Of a stretch of 64,000 bases of DNA, positions 26,591 to 38,110 are shown piece after piece. The stretch spans positions 13,020,001 through 13,084,000 of the forward strand of contig OX579637.1 of NCBI GenBank assembly GCA_951230915.1, read 5' to 3'. Source of the stretch: Antitrichia curtipendula. Its lineage: Eukaryota > Streptophyta > Bryopsida > Hypnales > Leucodontaceae. The position numbers and the translations under genes were made by a program. The stretch's first letter is position 1, and every line of letters begins with the position of its first letter. Under the pieces are notes generated by a model, which did no database searches, had not been told where the DNA came from, and saw only the letters and a list, made by a program, of their open reading frames with translations.

Positions 26591-28160
26591 CTGTGACGTC
26601 TTCCGTCTCATTTCCCCTCGGCTTCGGCGCATCGCTCTCTGGTACTTTCAGAGCATCTTGTGACGGCGCCCCCTGTTCAAGATTCCAGTTAAACACCTCT
26701 TCGTATATGAAACGATTCGCTTGCCTTACGGCTTCCAGATGCTTTGACTTCGGATTATCTAGTGCCCGATTGGGGTAAAAATTTAGACTCGAGAAATGAC
26801 ATAACTCCTTGAACACATCAAAATTGCTGACCTTCAGAACCTCTGCCCCATCTAAGGGCAAGGCATCCAAAACCCCCATGTCCACACCTATATCGCTTTC
26901 TCGAGCAACCTCACCTGCTGCCTCGAGGGCGATGTTTACTACAGATGCCTCCTCAAGCCTCGAGGAGTCCCTACCTAGTACGGGACTGAATAAGTCCAAA
27001 TCCGTCATAGCATCCCTTCGAATGTCAACACTCATGTCCACCTGCACGCGCTTATCCATAGGCACTATCGTGGGATCCCCCGATGAAGGAAGGTTCTCCT
27101 CCACCGTCTCTATACCCTTCCCCTCGCTTCTAGAAGTAACATAGTCATGGGAGATAACCGGTGTCTCCTTTAGCATCTCACCTGATACCGAAGTGCCGGT
27201 TGCAAGTTCAGATTCCTCCTTCCCTAAGTTCCGCGTCTCACTTGCAGGACTCGTTAGTAGCTCAGACTCTCCAGTCCTCAACTCAATCACCTCCTCATGT
27301 ATGCCGGGAAGCTCTAGCGTGCAGCCAAGTGCAGGGCTAAGTGACTGACCGTCTTGCCCAACGACGACCGGGCTCTCCTGTGTCATCGTAAGATCCTCCA
27401 ATGACGGCTGGGCAACTTCCTCCTGCGGACGTCCTGCCCCCTTCACATGTGATTGAACGTTCGGACCCTCTCCATTTCCTTGTTCTGCATCAGACATCTG
27501 AGGATGCTCAGCACCCGTGAGTGTAACTGCTTTGGACTCTAAATATGAGGGTCGAGAGGCGCAGGAAACAAGTGTCTTCGCGGCTTTCGACGCTTCCGGT
27601 GATGGCGAATCCACTGCATCGTCGCCGGAGCCCTTGCCCTGTTGATTTCCGGTGGCCCCCATTTCAGGATCTGAGCGACGAACAAACCGGTCCTTATCAA
27701 TCACTTCCACGTCAGGTGACGAGGTGATTCCATCCTCCATGAATTTCTCCGCCGCTAGCACTGCGGTGCTCTTGCTCTTCTTCTTAACGATAACCTTGTC
27801 CTTCACCTTCTCCAGAACATCAGAAAGCTTCTTCTTGATTTCTAGTTTCTTCCGCTTCTCCTGCGTCAACTGCTCTGGACCTCTGACTGACTTCGAAGAC
27901 TTCTTGACGGCTTTCTTACGGAGTTTTTTCTTGTCAGTAAGCGCCGCGTCCGCAGCGTCGTCCTCCAACTCACTGTAGTGACGAGCAGCACTTGAACCAG
28001 CTGGTGAATCCCGAGCTCCCTCCCCATGCCTTTCCCTCACGCTCTTCCGCGCTGGACAAACTTCCTTTTCTATCTTGTTGACCAAGGGCGGAGTCTCGAA
28101 GTCACCCATCTGCCCCCTTCCTCGCGGAGAGTCCTCCTGCGTCGAAACATGCCAACCACA
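26591..28160 (-). CDS. Long charged linker exon of the element's minus-strand gene
   Basis: The frame stays open for about 520 codons between an acceptor (TTTCCAG, ending 28,161) and a donor at 26,590 (CAG then GTGCTT). The N-terminal part is Lys-rich with nuclear-localisation-like runs (DKKKLRKKAVKKSSK, EKRKKLEIKKKLSDVLEK), the middle is Ser/Glu-rich and disordered, and the end is more structured (FDVFKELCHFSSLNFYPNRA, QANRFIYEEVFNWNLEQG). No known domain was recognised. The palindrome copy at 27,067-27,084 lies inside this exon and is translated SSGDPTIVP. The absence of stops over 1.5 kb is notable beside the other decayed exons. It probably tethers the FCP1-like domain to the ParB-like part. 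Confidence 0.55.
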
Positions 28161-28258
28161 CTGGAAATAAGAAAGCCATTGAGATAGCGTATATCGTTGA
28201 TGTGCGCTGCCAGGCATCCGGAGATCTCACGATGGCTCAACAAGAAGTGTACACTGAC

Positions 28259-28498
28259 CTTATTGTTCCCCTGCAATAACTCGGTTCCTCTTTCTTGTTC
28301 TCGCTCACCGAAAATGTCCAATTCCTTGTACGCTTCTTCCTCCTCATCCGAGTCTTGCTCCTCGTTGTTCAGTACTTGGAGCTCGGACAGTGGCTTTGGC
28401 TTCAAGTGGAAGTGGTCCCACATTTGTCTCGCAAAGGCTTGACTCTCATTGGCAGCCTCTGCGGAATTCACAACTTCGAGGACTTTCACTTTTGCACT
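28259..28498 (-). CDS. Acidic exon of the element's minus-strand gene
   Basis: This exon lies between CTGCAG (28,499-28,504) and a GTCAGT donor (28,258). It encodes SAKVKVLEVVNSAEAANESQ, then an acidic run (NNEEQDSDEEEEAYKELDIF). No family was recognised. The downstream intron (28,161-28,258, 98 bp) holds one palindrome copy at 28,215-28,232; the upstream intron (28,499-28,600) holds none. Confidence 0.5.
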
Positions 28499-28600
28499 CT
28501 GCAGCAGAATGGAAAGAAGAATTCGTCAGGATCTGTTAGTTTATGGGAACAACATAATATTGGAAGGCGATGAAAACGAAAGGGACAATCAATTGCGTAC

Positions 28601-29950
28601 CATTCCTAGGAATGTGAACTCTGGTCCACCGTTTATGTTAACGACAATAAAGTCTCCATAAACGTGCTCGAAGAAGATGATCATGGCCGTCGACATCTTC
28701 AAGTACGGTACATTCTGCCGTCTCCAATATGTGAAGTCATCCCGATGCTCCTTGGACCTGTACACTTGCTTCATCTTTTTAGATTCTCCCGGGAAGAAGG
28801 TTTTGAAAGACAATTGCGAACCATAGTCCTTGTTGTACCCGAAGCAGAACACAATGAAGACGTTGAAGCCCTCCTCGGCGATAGCCTCCGGGAATCCGTC
28901 CTCAGGTGCCATCATGTAATTGACGAGGTGTAGGTCCCACACTCTGGTGTTGCCGTTTTCACGTCTTCGCTTCTCCAAATGTTGACACAGCATGTGGAAT
29001 CCGTCTGCATCAGTAAGGAGTACGGCGGCAGACCGGGTTGTGACAAGCTTCGTGTATGGATCGTAGCACTCCATAGCGTCGAAGAATAGTCTCAGTCTTC
29101 GGTCCTCCAGAAGTTTTGCCCGTGATCCCAAATCCGTCTGCTCAAAGAGAAACCAGAAGTACATGTGCGGCTTACTTCCATCCCGCCATGAAACGACGTC
29201 GGGGTCCCTCAGAACACTACTGAGATTCCCGGAGTGATCGTCCAAAACTCTACACATGTAGTTCTCGGAGTACCCCTTCTCAAGCGCCTCCTCCTCTCCA
29301 ATAGTCGCCGTCGAACTGAAATACGCCTCCCACATGTCCCGCACAAATTGCGGACAGTCGGCTGGGTCGATCGTCTTGTTAAGCCCCGCTGTGCGATCCA
29401 GCAGTCACTTCGATCCCAAATGCGAATCCATGGCTTTGTTCACCCAAAGCTCTACTTGATTGCGATCGATTCCTTTCTCCTTCGCCAAGTCGTCCCACTC
29501 CGTTGCGGAGTATGGTTTGTACTCCGGCTTCTTGCTGGGTAGAGGATGCTTCCTGTAGTGTAGCATCAACTCGTTCTTCATCCCCTGAATGAGGCGCTCC
29601 ATGGCGCCTGCCGAAGCAAGAGTCGTGAGAGGTTTCGAGGTCTTCACCTTGGAGCTCTTCACAGAAAAAAAATTCTCTTCCACGAGAGTCGCAAGGTAGT
29701 TGATGTCTTCCGCTCGAAGCCCATACAACATCTTGAAATCGTTTGCAGTAAGGGGCTTGCGCTTCAGAGTTCCGGTCTCATTGACTGACCCCGCGGTGTC
29801 CAGCAGCAACCCCGTCATGTACTTCTCCTCGATTTTAATCCATCTGTCAACATCCTTATCGTCCTCGAGAAAGGCAAGTGGAATTTGCAGCTCCTTGTTG
29901 TCTTTCGCCTTCTGACCCGTGAAGATTGTCACAAGGGACGGATGAAATGC
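28601..29950 (-). pseudogene. Exon with methyltransferase-like features, one in-frame TGA
   Basis: One frame runs from an acceptor (GAGTAG, 29,951) to a donor (GTACGC, 28,600), cut only by TGA at 29,405-29,407. The first part is helical (LTANDFKMLYGLRAEDINYL, SATEWDDLAKEKGIDRNQVE). After the stop come WEAYFSSTATIGEEE, RSAAVLLTDADGFHMLCQHL, RVWDLHLVNYMMAPEDG, FNVFIVFCFGYNKDYGSQL and MIIFFEHVYGDFIVVNINGG. The alternation of hydrophobic strands with an NYMMAPEDG loop suggests a Rossmann-like fold and lines up with the segment around IIANMPEGLP in the gene at 49-53 kb, where a DNA-methyltransferase motif IV would sit. The canonical DPPW/NPPY is absent, so the fold is an inference and catalysis unproven. 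Confidence 0.4.
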
Positions 29951-30214
29951 CTACTCAAGACCAAAATCACAACGGAGTATTAGTACAAAACCGTGGACAA
30001 CACTGAAGCATCAGGGGATCTCACGATGATTAACTATTTCTATGGAAGTCACTGTGTACTTCGACAATCTAAGTGGACATTTCATTCTAGAGTAAGCAAA
30101 CTCATGATCTTAGATTGAGAGCTACATTAGCATCAGGGGATCCCACGATATTGAGAATGATGACTGCATTTAGCAGTGGTCCGACCAAATGAGGGCATTT
30201 GACATCACTCTTAC
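29951..30214 (-). other. Intron carrying two palindromes
   Basis: A 264-bp intron with a GTAAGA donor (30,214) and an AG acceptor (29,951). It contains palindrome copies at 30,010 and 30,132, both of the ATCAGGGGATC type. Splice sites were read directly and the flanking frames join in phase with the protein on both sides. Confidence 0.5.
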
Positions 30215-31538
30215 CAGGTACTTCTTGTCGTGTTGCCTGCCCATGAGTGCTGGTTGCGGGCTGTCCATATCTCTCCATTTGATCCTGGCGTTGATTAGCT
30301 GCTTTGTAAAGCATTGCTCTTTTTGTTCGCCAGCAAGATTTTGGTTGAGGGCCCGTGAAAGCAACAACACTTTACCGAAGTTCTCCTTCTTGGCAAAAAT
30401 GGGTACTATGTTGAATGTTGTCGCTAACTTCTTGTCTGCCTCTGCTATCTCGCCGTCTTTCACCAGATTCCTGTACGCCCTTACAGTGTGCTGCCCCCCT
30501 ATAATGAAGTACTGAGTCTTAGCGCTGAATATTGACATGTCAGGCTCTTCTTTGTGGAAGTCGGCCTTCTTCTTGTCCCCATAAGGACCGCGCTCGACAA
30601 GGAGCACCATTATAACCCTACTATCTGAGTCGAAGTCAGGTGCGATTTTAGCCTTGTTCGTGATCCCTTCAAGGCGGCTTTGCTCTATCCCTCTGTACAC
30701 GAGAATTCCGGGGGGAGCCTTATGCAAGCAATCGTAGTGTACGCGGATGGGATTTCCGGCCTCATTGCAGATTGGTTTCTTCCCCCATTGGTACAACTCC
30801 GTGAAATGGGTGTCATACAACTTCTTCATCTTAGTCATGTCCTCCTTGGTCAGCTTCTTGATTTCGCTCTCTTCCATATTCACGCACACGTGAATAGATA
30901 ACTCGGTCCCTACCTTTCGCTTTTTCCCAGATGATGTGGCTTCTTCTGCCACCTCTTTATCACCTGGAGCTCCGGCAGCTGACTTGCGCTTCTTAGCCTT
31001 CTTCTTCGGAGATGGTTTGGTAGGAGTACTCTGAACAAGTGGACCCTGGAGAGCTCCAAAGTCGATCCGATCCTCGTCAATCAAATCCCACTGAGATTTC
31101 ATTTCAGCTACACTCCAATGGGGTGATGAGGTGCTTCTACAGAACAGCAAGGATCTGTCTGTCATGGACTTGCACTTCGTCATGTTGAGCTTAGCATAGT
31201 CCAAGATTAAGCCGTATGTTATGAACTGGTCACTCTTCGGTATCTTCTCCTCCACAACGACAAGAACTGTATCCCCATCAAGGCCCTACATCTCCGTGAC
31301 GTTTAGCCCAGCTGGTTTGTGCACCCTGTCGACATGCTTCAGCATCGGGACGATGAGTGCCTTGCCTTCCTCTATCATGAACTCCAGCCACCACTCCGTG
31401 ACGCTGAGGTCGCATCGGAAAACTGCCGCCGGATTGTGCTCTCCGATGTACTCAAAAGAATGTATCCAGTAGTCGACAAAGGCTGCAAGTTTCCTTGGGC
31501 TCAAGTCCTCAGGAATGTCATGCATCTGTGCACCACTG
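30215..31538 (-). pseudogene. ParB/sulfiredoxin-like domain exon, one in-frame TAG
   Basis: The exon starts after GTTGCAG (31,539-31,545) and ends at a GTAAGA donor. The frame is continuous except for TAG at 31,286-31,288 (NVTEM, stop, GLDGDTVLVVVEEK). After a Lys-rich nuclear-localisation-like run (KPSPKKKAKKRKSAAG) comes a region ending TQYFIIGGQHTVRAY (about 30,480-30,525), then KENFGKVLLLSRALNQNLAG. The strand-then-GG-x-H-x-x-x-A pattern resembles the G-x-H-R box of the ParB/Srx fold, which binds nucleotide phosphates in ParB CTPases and nucleases. The Arg after His is replaced by Thr here. The gene at 49-53 kb has the fuller form CDGNHRLLAW. Fold assignment is by motif only. Confidence 0.5.
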
Positions 31539-31603
31539 CAACATTCCATATCATACGATGTGTTAGATTAGAGTGTCATCAAAGCAGGTCCACATCTGGA
31601 ATC

Positions 31604-32152
31604 ATCGTGAGATCACACGATGTCTGCTTATACTGTAGGGCTTCTATGAACGTCACCGCGGCTTCGAATGGAACCGGAGAGTTCCTACGTGAGCATCATC
31701 AGGGGATCTCACGATGTGTCCTCACTCATACATCCGGGTTGCACGCTTTTGACCGAACTACTTATTATTCATGATATGTTGGTCTACCTTGCTTATCAGG
31801 GGATCACACGATGCAATCACTATACGGGGAGTAGCTCTAGTTGGACAGACTACAAAAAGCTTTGGTGTTCTGGGATACCACTCATGTTCCGTTATCGTGA
31901 GATCTCACGGTAATCTCTCTTTTATTCTACAGCTTCAGTCTCAGGAATGAGATTTTACGGTTATGCGGTTGCGTTTTCAGCTAATTGAGTATCTTATTTC
32001 CCTCATTTCTTAGATGTCTCTTGGTTATCAGGGGATCTCACGATGATTTGAATGTGAAGACATTCATTGACCGGACAGCCTATGTAGATTAACTGTCCCA
32101 AATTTCCCAGTCGGACTACTCTAATGGATACTTCATCGTGGGATCTCCTGAT
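31604..32152. repeat. Cluster of six palindromes at about 95-135 bp spacing
   Basis: Copies start at 31604, 31698, 31795, 31894, 32027 and 32135, with a weaker one near 32,330. The first four steps are 94, 97, 99 and 133 bp. The intervening sequences do not resemble one another, so this is not a simple tandem array. The cluster lies directly upstream of the ParB-like exon, in its intron or promoter region and between the two divergent gene blocks. Confidence 0.6.
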
Positions 32153-32768
32153 AGGGCTGACCCATTATGCATCTCTCTGGTTGATGCCACGCTACGATGC
32201 ACGGTTATAGGGTTTTAACAACCCTAAAACCGTGGGTTCTGAACTACAGACCTGTAATTATCGTGCATTCTTCAATCTGCTAATTCTAAAACCTCTGTTG
32301 TTCTTGTCTAAAACTCTGTAATGGTAGTATGCTGAGATCTCACGACATACGGTTCAGAGCAACTTACCCGTCATTCCAAATTGGAAGGCCTCCGCTGCGT
32401 TGTGATGACTGTCCTGCCATGCTTCGTCTTCAACATGGTCAAGGCCACAAAGCAACCTTCAATGTACGGGACGAATCGCAGCCTCAACTCCTGATATATG
32501 ACGGCAAAGATCAACATCAGGAAGCCATAAATTGGAACTATGTATCAAACTCAAACAACCCCAATGGATACAACTTTAACTTGCACGCCATTGAGCATAA
32601 GAACGAGGTGGGACAAATTTGAACGGAAGCGAGTAGCATTTCTCCTAAACTCAATGAAACTACTGATAACATCTATATGCCGTCCAACGTCCACAATGTC
32701 AAAGCTACCAACAAGACAGCAGAAGCTAACTGCACAATTGTTCTCAACGCACAAAACCATGCAAGCCG

Positions 32769-33220
32769 TTGCATGGCCAAAAGCGAGCAAGTGGGGACAC
32801 TCGAACGGAGACATTGACTCACCTGCGCAGCAAATCTTTCAAGCCCACTGCACGTCGCAAAGTCGGTACTGTTTGCTCCAAGGTCGGACGCGCTCCCGCA
32901 GTAGCTCCAATGTCCTGCAGCTCCCGCAAGCCTCCAATGTCGGACGCGCCTCGCCGCCAACAACGACGAGGGAAGACTCACTGACAACGAGGGAAGTTGT
33001 CCACTCCGGAAGACCAGCAGCACAAAACGCAAAGGATCAGGATCAAAGACTGGAACATCGGGAGAGAAAACAGCGTGAGGTTGGGGAAAGGAAGACTATC
33101 GGGAGAGAAAACAACGGGAGGGAGCAAAACTCTCATCGGGGGAAAGAGAAAACCATCTGGAGGCGCAGAGGCCACGTGGCGCGAGCGGACAGGGCGAGGC
33201 GGAAGACCGGCGGCGGATGT
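32769..33220 (+). pseudogene. Possible basic 5' exon, unrecognised
   Basis: A plus-strand frame from an ATG at 32,769 encodes a basic, Arg/Lys-rich stretch (RSKSFKPTARRKVGTV, TQRIRIKDWNIGREN). It is cut by one TGA at 32,982 and ends at a good donor (AAG then GTAAGT, 33,221). It is more GC-rich than its surroundings. It could be the first exon of the plus-strand transposase gene, now separated from 39 kb by the AT-rich block. Another frame is open over the same bases, so coding is uncertain. Confidence 0.25.
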
Positions 33221-33726
33221 AAGGTAAGTGGCTCATAAAGCGACCCTTTAAGGGCTGTTGGGTCTTTTTGATGTGTTTCAGATGCTCAAAAATATTTTCC
33301 CTTATTTTTCACTTGAAGGAGAATTGATGCAAAATCTAACACAAGTGGTTTCATAATTTTTGAAGTATTTATGATTTACTTATGAATTTCCAAAGAATTC
33401 TGTCATAGGCAACTATTTGTGATCCTAGGTCTTACACAACCCACACACATGCAATTTGAAAAAAGATATGTCTTGATCCAAAACAAGCACTGTGGCATGC
33501 AGAAAGTAATACACAAGGTTCCTAAATGCGACCCTTACTAAAATAAAACAGACCTTATATTCTTTTAACATTTGTAAGAAGGCAATTGGACAATCAAATC
33601 TCATTTAGAAAAATTAAGTGAACACACACTGGCTTTAAAATGGACCCTCCCTAGCTCGTAATCCATTTGTTGGCAAAGTTTGAAGCAATCAATGACAAGT
33701 CTTATTATGCTCACATTGTTGACAGT

Positions 33727-33813
33727 CCACTTAATGTCCGTTTTAGAACCACCACTTAATGTTTGTTTTGGAACCACCACTTAATGTTTGTTTTGGAACC
33801 ACCTACATGACTG
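33727..33813. repeat. 28-bp tandem repeat, three units
   Basis: Three head-to-tail copies of a unit like CCACTTAATGTTTGTTTTGG plus AACCA are seen; the first has two or three substitutions. No function is suggested. Confidence 0.8.
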
Positions 33814-34751
33814 TTTCAAGAAGCGGATCGCTTTATGGACCACTTACAATACAGGGCCATGATGACCACAATTCATCAAGGAACTCCCTTCATTAAATTC
33901 CACATCATGAGATTTTTATAAAATCCATGAAATACATATCATGAGATTTTCTGGCTCTTGTAGAGGACGGAGGTCTAATCAAAATTTATTTAACTTATTA
34001 CTAACTATTCAAATTTCAATGGATGAACACTCTTTTCCAATAAGTTTTAGAACTACTTTCTTATTTATATAATAAATACTTGCTTAGAATATGATGTGTA
34101 GTATCCGAGTGTGTACAACCAAGATAAAAGGAAAGAAAAGGTTAACTAATTAGTTCGTAATTGAATTAAAGTATGTCAATTACTTTTGACACCCTAAGCA
34201 ACGTAACAAATGTCCCATTCAACAACGCAGCGAAGGATTATTTCCTACGGTTAAGAAATTGAAAACACTACGAGTGTTTTCTTCTAATTAATGGTCCATC
34301 AAGATTAGAATTAGTTAAAAAAAAAAAAGTGTACAATGTCATTTGTCCTATTTCCAATATATAGGAATACCTATTTTTCCTAGTGCAAAATCTTAACAAC
34401 TTTATTAGATGTTACTTCGTCACATTTTCAGAACGTTAAAAAATTGACCACCCTGGTCGAGAGTAGCTCACTTTGTCTGATCCAAATTGGATCGTGAGCA
34501 TCTTACATCTTATAACTTAGAGTAATAATCACAAAATGAATCAATTATTACAATCAAATAACCTAAATTGGATCATGTTTTATTAGGAATACTTGCAATT
34601 TAGCAAAACGCTATAAGGTTAGCGAAGTTCAAAGGCCATTCTTCCATAAACACCATATTCATTCAAATGAGAGTTTTCCATTGAAATGAAAGATAAATTA
34701 AAAAAATTCAGTGAAAAGGTTTTAATGCAATTGAAGTCGAGTTTTAACCTG

Positions 34752-34878
34752 AATTGACATAAAACGTTTGAGATTTGACCTAATTTTGAAAGGTTTTCCT
34801 GCAATTTATGTCGATTCGTCCTAAATTGCAATAAAACCTTTCAAAATTAGGTCAAATCTCAAAGGTTTTATGTCAATT
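34752..34878. repeat. Long hairpin, about 55-bp arms with a ~15-bp loop
   Basis: The left arm starts AATTGACATAAAACGTTTGA and includes GACCTAATTTTGAAAGG. The right arm is its near-perfect reverse complement and ends TTTTATGTCAATT. Arms differ by a few bases or gaps. It may be a foldback MITE or a source of a hairpin RNA. No target duplication was identified. Confidence 0.75.
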
Positions 34879-36639
34879 TCATGTCAAAACGAATATTCAT
34901 TGCTACAAAATACTGCCACAATCATCACTTGCTGGAAATGAAGATAATCTATGTAAATAAAAATCATGTAATTCATGTGCATAAATTAAATGTACTTGTA
35001 GTAAAATTTTGGTAATTGTTGTGAATCATAATTTCAAAATGAAATCCATGTTTTTAGTATACATCATAAAAAATCATTTACCTATACATCATACGCAATC
35101 ATATGGATTGCAATGATGTGCCATGATACATCATAAATTCAGTAAGTGCTAATCCACGTAAGATAATTTCCATTTATTTGACATGACATGATTTATTACT
35201 CCAATCTTCACCATGATAGTGTAACTATTAATTTTTCTAACAAGTTCAACTTACAAAAATATATTAATAGGTTATTTGTATTTAACACTAGCAAAAGGGG
35301 GCATACATTAATTGTAATCTCCAATTGCCATAAATTTACCATATGCCATTTTACTCTTATATTTTTTTCTCTTTAATTTTTTGTCAGCTCTAATTTTTTT
35401 TTCCCACCACTTCCTACCAAAAGTTAGAAACTTCGGTGAAGAGTTTAGAGTTCCCAAATATGGTGCTTAAGAAGACGTGCCCATTGCAGAAGGATTTAAA
35501 CTTTACAAAGTTGTTTCACTCAGCTGCAATTCATGCAACTAACAAACTCTTCTAAGTAAAACCGTTTTGCTCCTATTTTTTCTTTTATTAAAAATGAACA
35601 TCCAACTACAATTTGAAGTGGCACTCTATATATTGGTCATCTGGTACATGATTTTCCTGAATTCCTCGTTTTTAGTTTAATAATATATAGTCTTAGCAAA
35701 GCTACGGAACTCCAAACATTTGCAGCCTTTTGCCAGCTTACGTGAATTAAAAATATAACTCCTAGTTATATATTCATCAAGTTCAATTTTATGGTGCACA
35801 ATAATTTTGGGGGAATTTAATAGATTCCATGCCTCTGTTCTTCATTTGATACTAAGTTTTTTGGAGAGTGCCTAAAGAAATCTATCTAATGATTATTCTA
35901 CAATTCAATTCAAAATTAAAAAATTTGTGTATATTGCCTACTAGTTACATATGTGGTAGTTGTACTTGCATACAAACTGAAACAATTACTTTTGATATCT
36001 TCAATCACGAATTATAGAACCTTGTTGTAGAAAACATTTAAAATTAAAGTTTGCATAAACGCGAGGCATAGGTTGAATGTCCATGTTTCAAATTAATGGC
36101 TTGCATTTAGGAAAAAAACAACTAGGGACACCATTATTAAATAACAATGTAACTCAACAACAAATTCAATGGAGTGCGAAATCAACACAAAGGTTGTCTA
36201 AGCCACGATTGCTCCTAAACAACATGATCACATAAATTATTGAAAGCTAACCATTAGTCAATGTAATTTGAATAAAAACATGAACATAAATTACACTTCA
36301 ATATCGTTGGTTCAAATTGTTTTGCAAGATGTGGGCATTTATAGCCCTTCAGTTTTGTGAAATCATAATTTATATTAAGAGCATTCCTCTATTCGACATT
36401 TTCTAATTAAGATAAACAAATGATTGCTATAAAAATACCGTCTAAATTTACTGCTTTCACTGCCAAAAAACACCCTCCAATTTTATATTATCTTGATGTT
36501 TGAAATCCTACTATTGTGGACAATATAAACCTATAACTCTAAGGCAAAGGACCTTTAAAACTAAGATTGTGAACCCTAAAATCAAAGACCATGAACCTTG
36601 CAGTATAAGATATTGAAATCCTAAACCCTTAAATTCACT

Positions 36640-36780
36640 TTAATCTAAACCCTAAACCCTAAGCACTGAAGCCCTTGAACCCTAAATAACCCCCAAACCT
36701 TGAAAACCCTACCCCCTCTAAACTCTAAACCCTAAAAACCCTAAAACCCTAAAGAAACCCTAAACCCTAAGAACACTGAA
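36640..36780. repeat. Degenerate interstitial CCCTAAA (plant telomere-type) repeats
   Basis: Runs such as CTAAACCCTAAACCCTAAG, CCCTAAAAACCCTAAAACCC and AAACCCTAAACCCTAAG occur with variable spacing. The unit is the plant telomere heptamer. Irregularity and context point to an internal degenerate tract, not a chromosome end. Confidence 0.7.
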
Positions 36781-37430
36781 TTCTGAAATCCTTACCTCTA
36801 AAAATGCTGAGGAATTTCTTTTTATTACATTAATAATAGATAGTTAATACATTAATACAGGACAGTTTGAAATTTGCTATTAGAAATAAAAACTAACCCC
36901 CAGTATTTATCTAGCAAAACTAGTGCCAACTCTAGCATATGTATTTGAAATGAATATTAATGAACCCGTGCTTTTTTTACTTTCTGCATTTTTTTCATAT
37001 TCTATTTTTTTCATTTTTTTTTTTTCATTTACATTTTTAGCTTATCTTCATTTAAATTTTATTACTATTTTCAGTGTTTTGAATTTTTTTATTTTTTTAT
37101 TTTTTTGGAGAACTTTGAGTTCCTTGCTGTCATGGCATATATATCTCATGCTTCATGCATGAAGAATTATCTTAGGACAATAAATTGATGTTTTCTGCAA
37201 ATGGCAAAGCATCGAATATGAATTCGGGAACCCTTGGCTCACTAGGAAACTGACAGTGTTCAAAGCTAGATTCGCTTTGCTGAAAGTATCATTGACCCTC
37301 AGAGTCCCTTGCAACGATGCCATCTTTGAATGCAACGAAATTCCACATGTCAGTGAGGATTTGAAATACTGGTCAAGAATCGAATTTTGAATTTTCTGGC
37401 AGGAAATCAAGAGCCGCACGCCCTCCCTTC

Positions 37431-38028
37431 ATGTTGTCAGGGCCGCGCGGATATGGAAAGATTGGTCAACATAAGCGGAAAACGGCAGAGCACGTAATCC
37501 CTCGACTTGTTGAATGTGGCGCATCATTCAAGATCGAATCCAATATCCGACATGAAGGAACGCGCCTCCATTTCAAAATGTCAAGGCAGGAATTTGGAGC
37601 TCGAGAATCCCAACCCAATTCAGTCATAAGCTTTGAGGAACCTGAAGCTTTCTCTTTTCTGCACTTGATTACGCTGTGGAGGCTTTGGAGTCAGCAAGTC
37701 GTGTTGCTTGCTAGTGCCATTTCCTCTTGTTGCTGGCACAGAAGGCTCTCAACTGATCCAGTCGTTGCAAGGTATGCTACCGAGACTTCCAATTTCATTG
37801 CTCATGATTGCTTCGATGAATTCGCTTCGCTCTAGACGACCCAACTGTTCCTCAGATGAGAAACAGGCATCTACGAAGAGACAGAGAGAGAGAGATAAGA
37901 TCCGGGAAGAGCAGTGGCTGCATTTAGTTTGTCCATTGTCCTCGACTGCAGTCGGATTAGATCAAGATTCAGCTCCTGAGAAGGATGGAACAGAGGTTTG
38001 GGCGTACATGGACACAATGATCATGTAG
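37431..38028 (+). other. Overlapping unrecognised open frames
   Basis: Two plus-strand frames (134 codons from 37,431; 106 codons ending 38,028) overlap out of phase. The second ends with a charged segment (KQASTKRQRERDKIREEQWL). They may be the frameshifted remains of one gene lying just outside the AT-rich block and before the palindrome cluster at 38.1 kb. No family was recognised. Confidence 0.25.
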
Positions 38029-38110
38029 TATGGAGACGACAATGTTGTATGTATATGATGTCTTATATCCACGGAATACGTATACGTATGTTTGAATGTA
38101 CAGAATGACT

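Larger units (their letters stand above)
33240..37150. other. AT-rich block without clear palindromes, possible nested insertion
   Basis: This ~3.9-kb block is much richer in A and T than the rest of the element and has no clear copy of the 18-bp palindrome (only weak ATCATGAGATTTT halves near 33,905 and 33,945). It contains a 28-bp tandem repeat, a 55-bp-arm hairpin and degenerate CCCTAAA repeats. No coding region was recognised. Clear inverted or direct repeats at its borders were not found, so a nested insertion is inferred from composition and the missing palindromes. Confidence 0.35.

Noticed and set aside
26583..28217. Independent 544-codon gene
   Set aside because: Splice sites at both ends and in-phase neighbours show that it is an internal exon; the ATG upstream lies in the intron next to a palindrome.
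31604..32346. CRISPR-like array of regularly spaced palindromes
   Set aside because: The palindromes are imperfect, spacers vary from about 75 to 180 bp, the setting is an intron-bearing eukaryotic element, and no cas-like gene is present.
32673..33175. Minus-strand frames rich in Leu/Ser/Val over the GC-rich 32.7-33.2 kb region
   Set aside because: Both strands are open here because of composition; the plus strand has the better splice donor.
36640..36780. True chromosome end or telomere
   Set aside because: The CCCTAAA runs are irregular, only about 140 bp long, and lie in the middle of a transposon.
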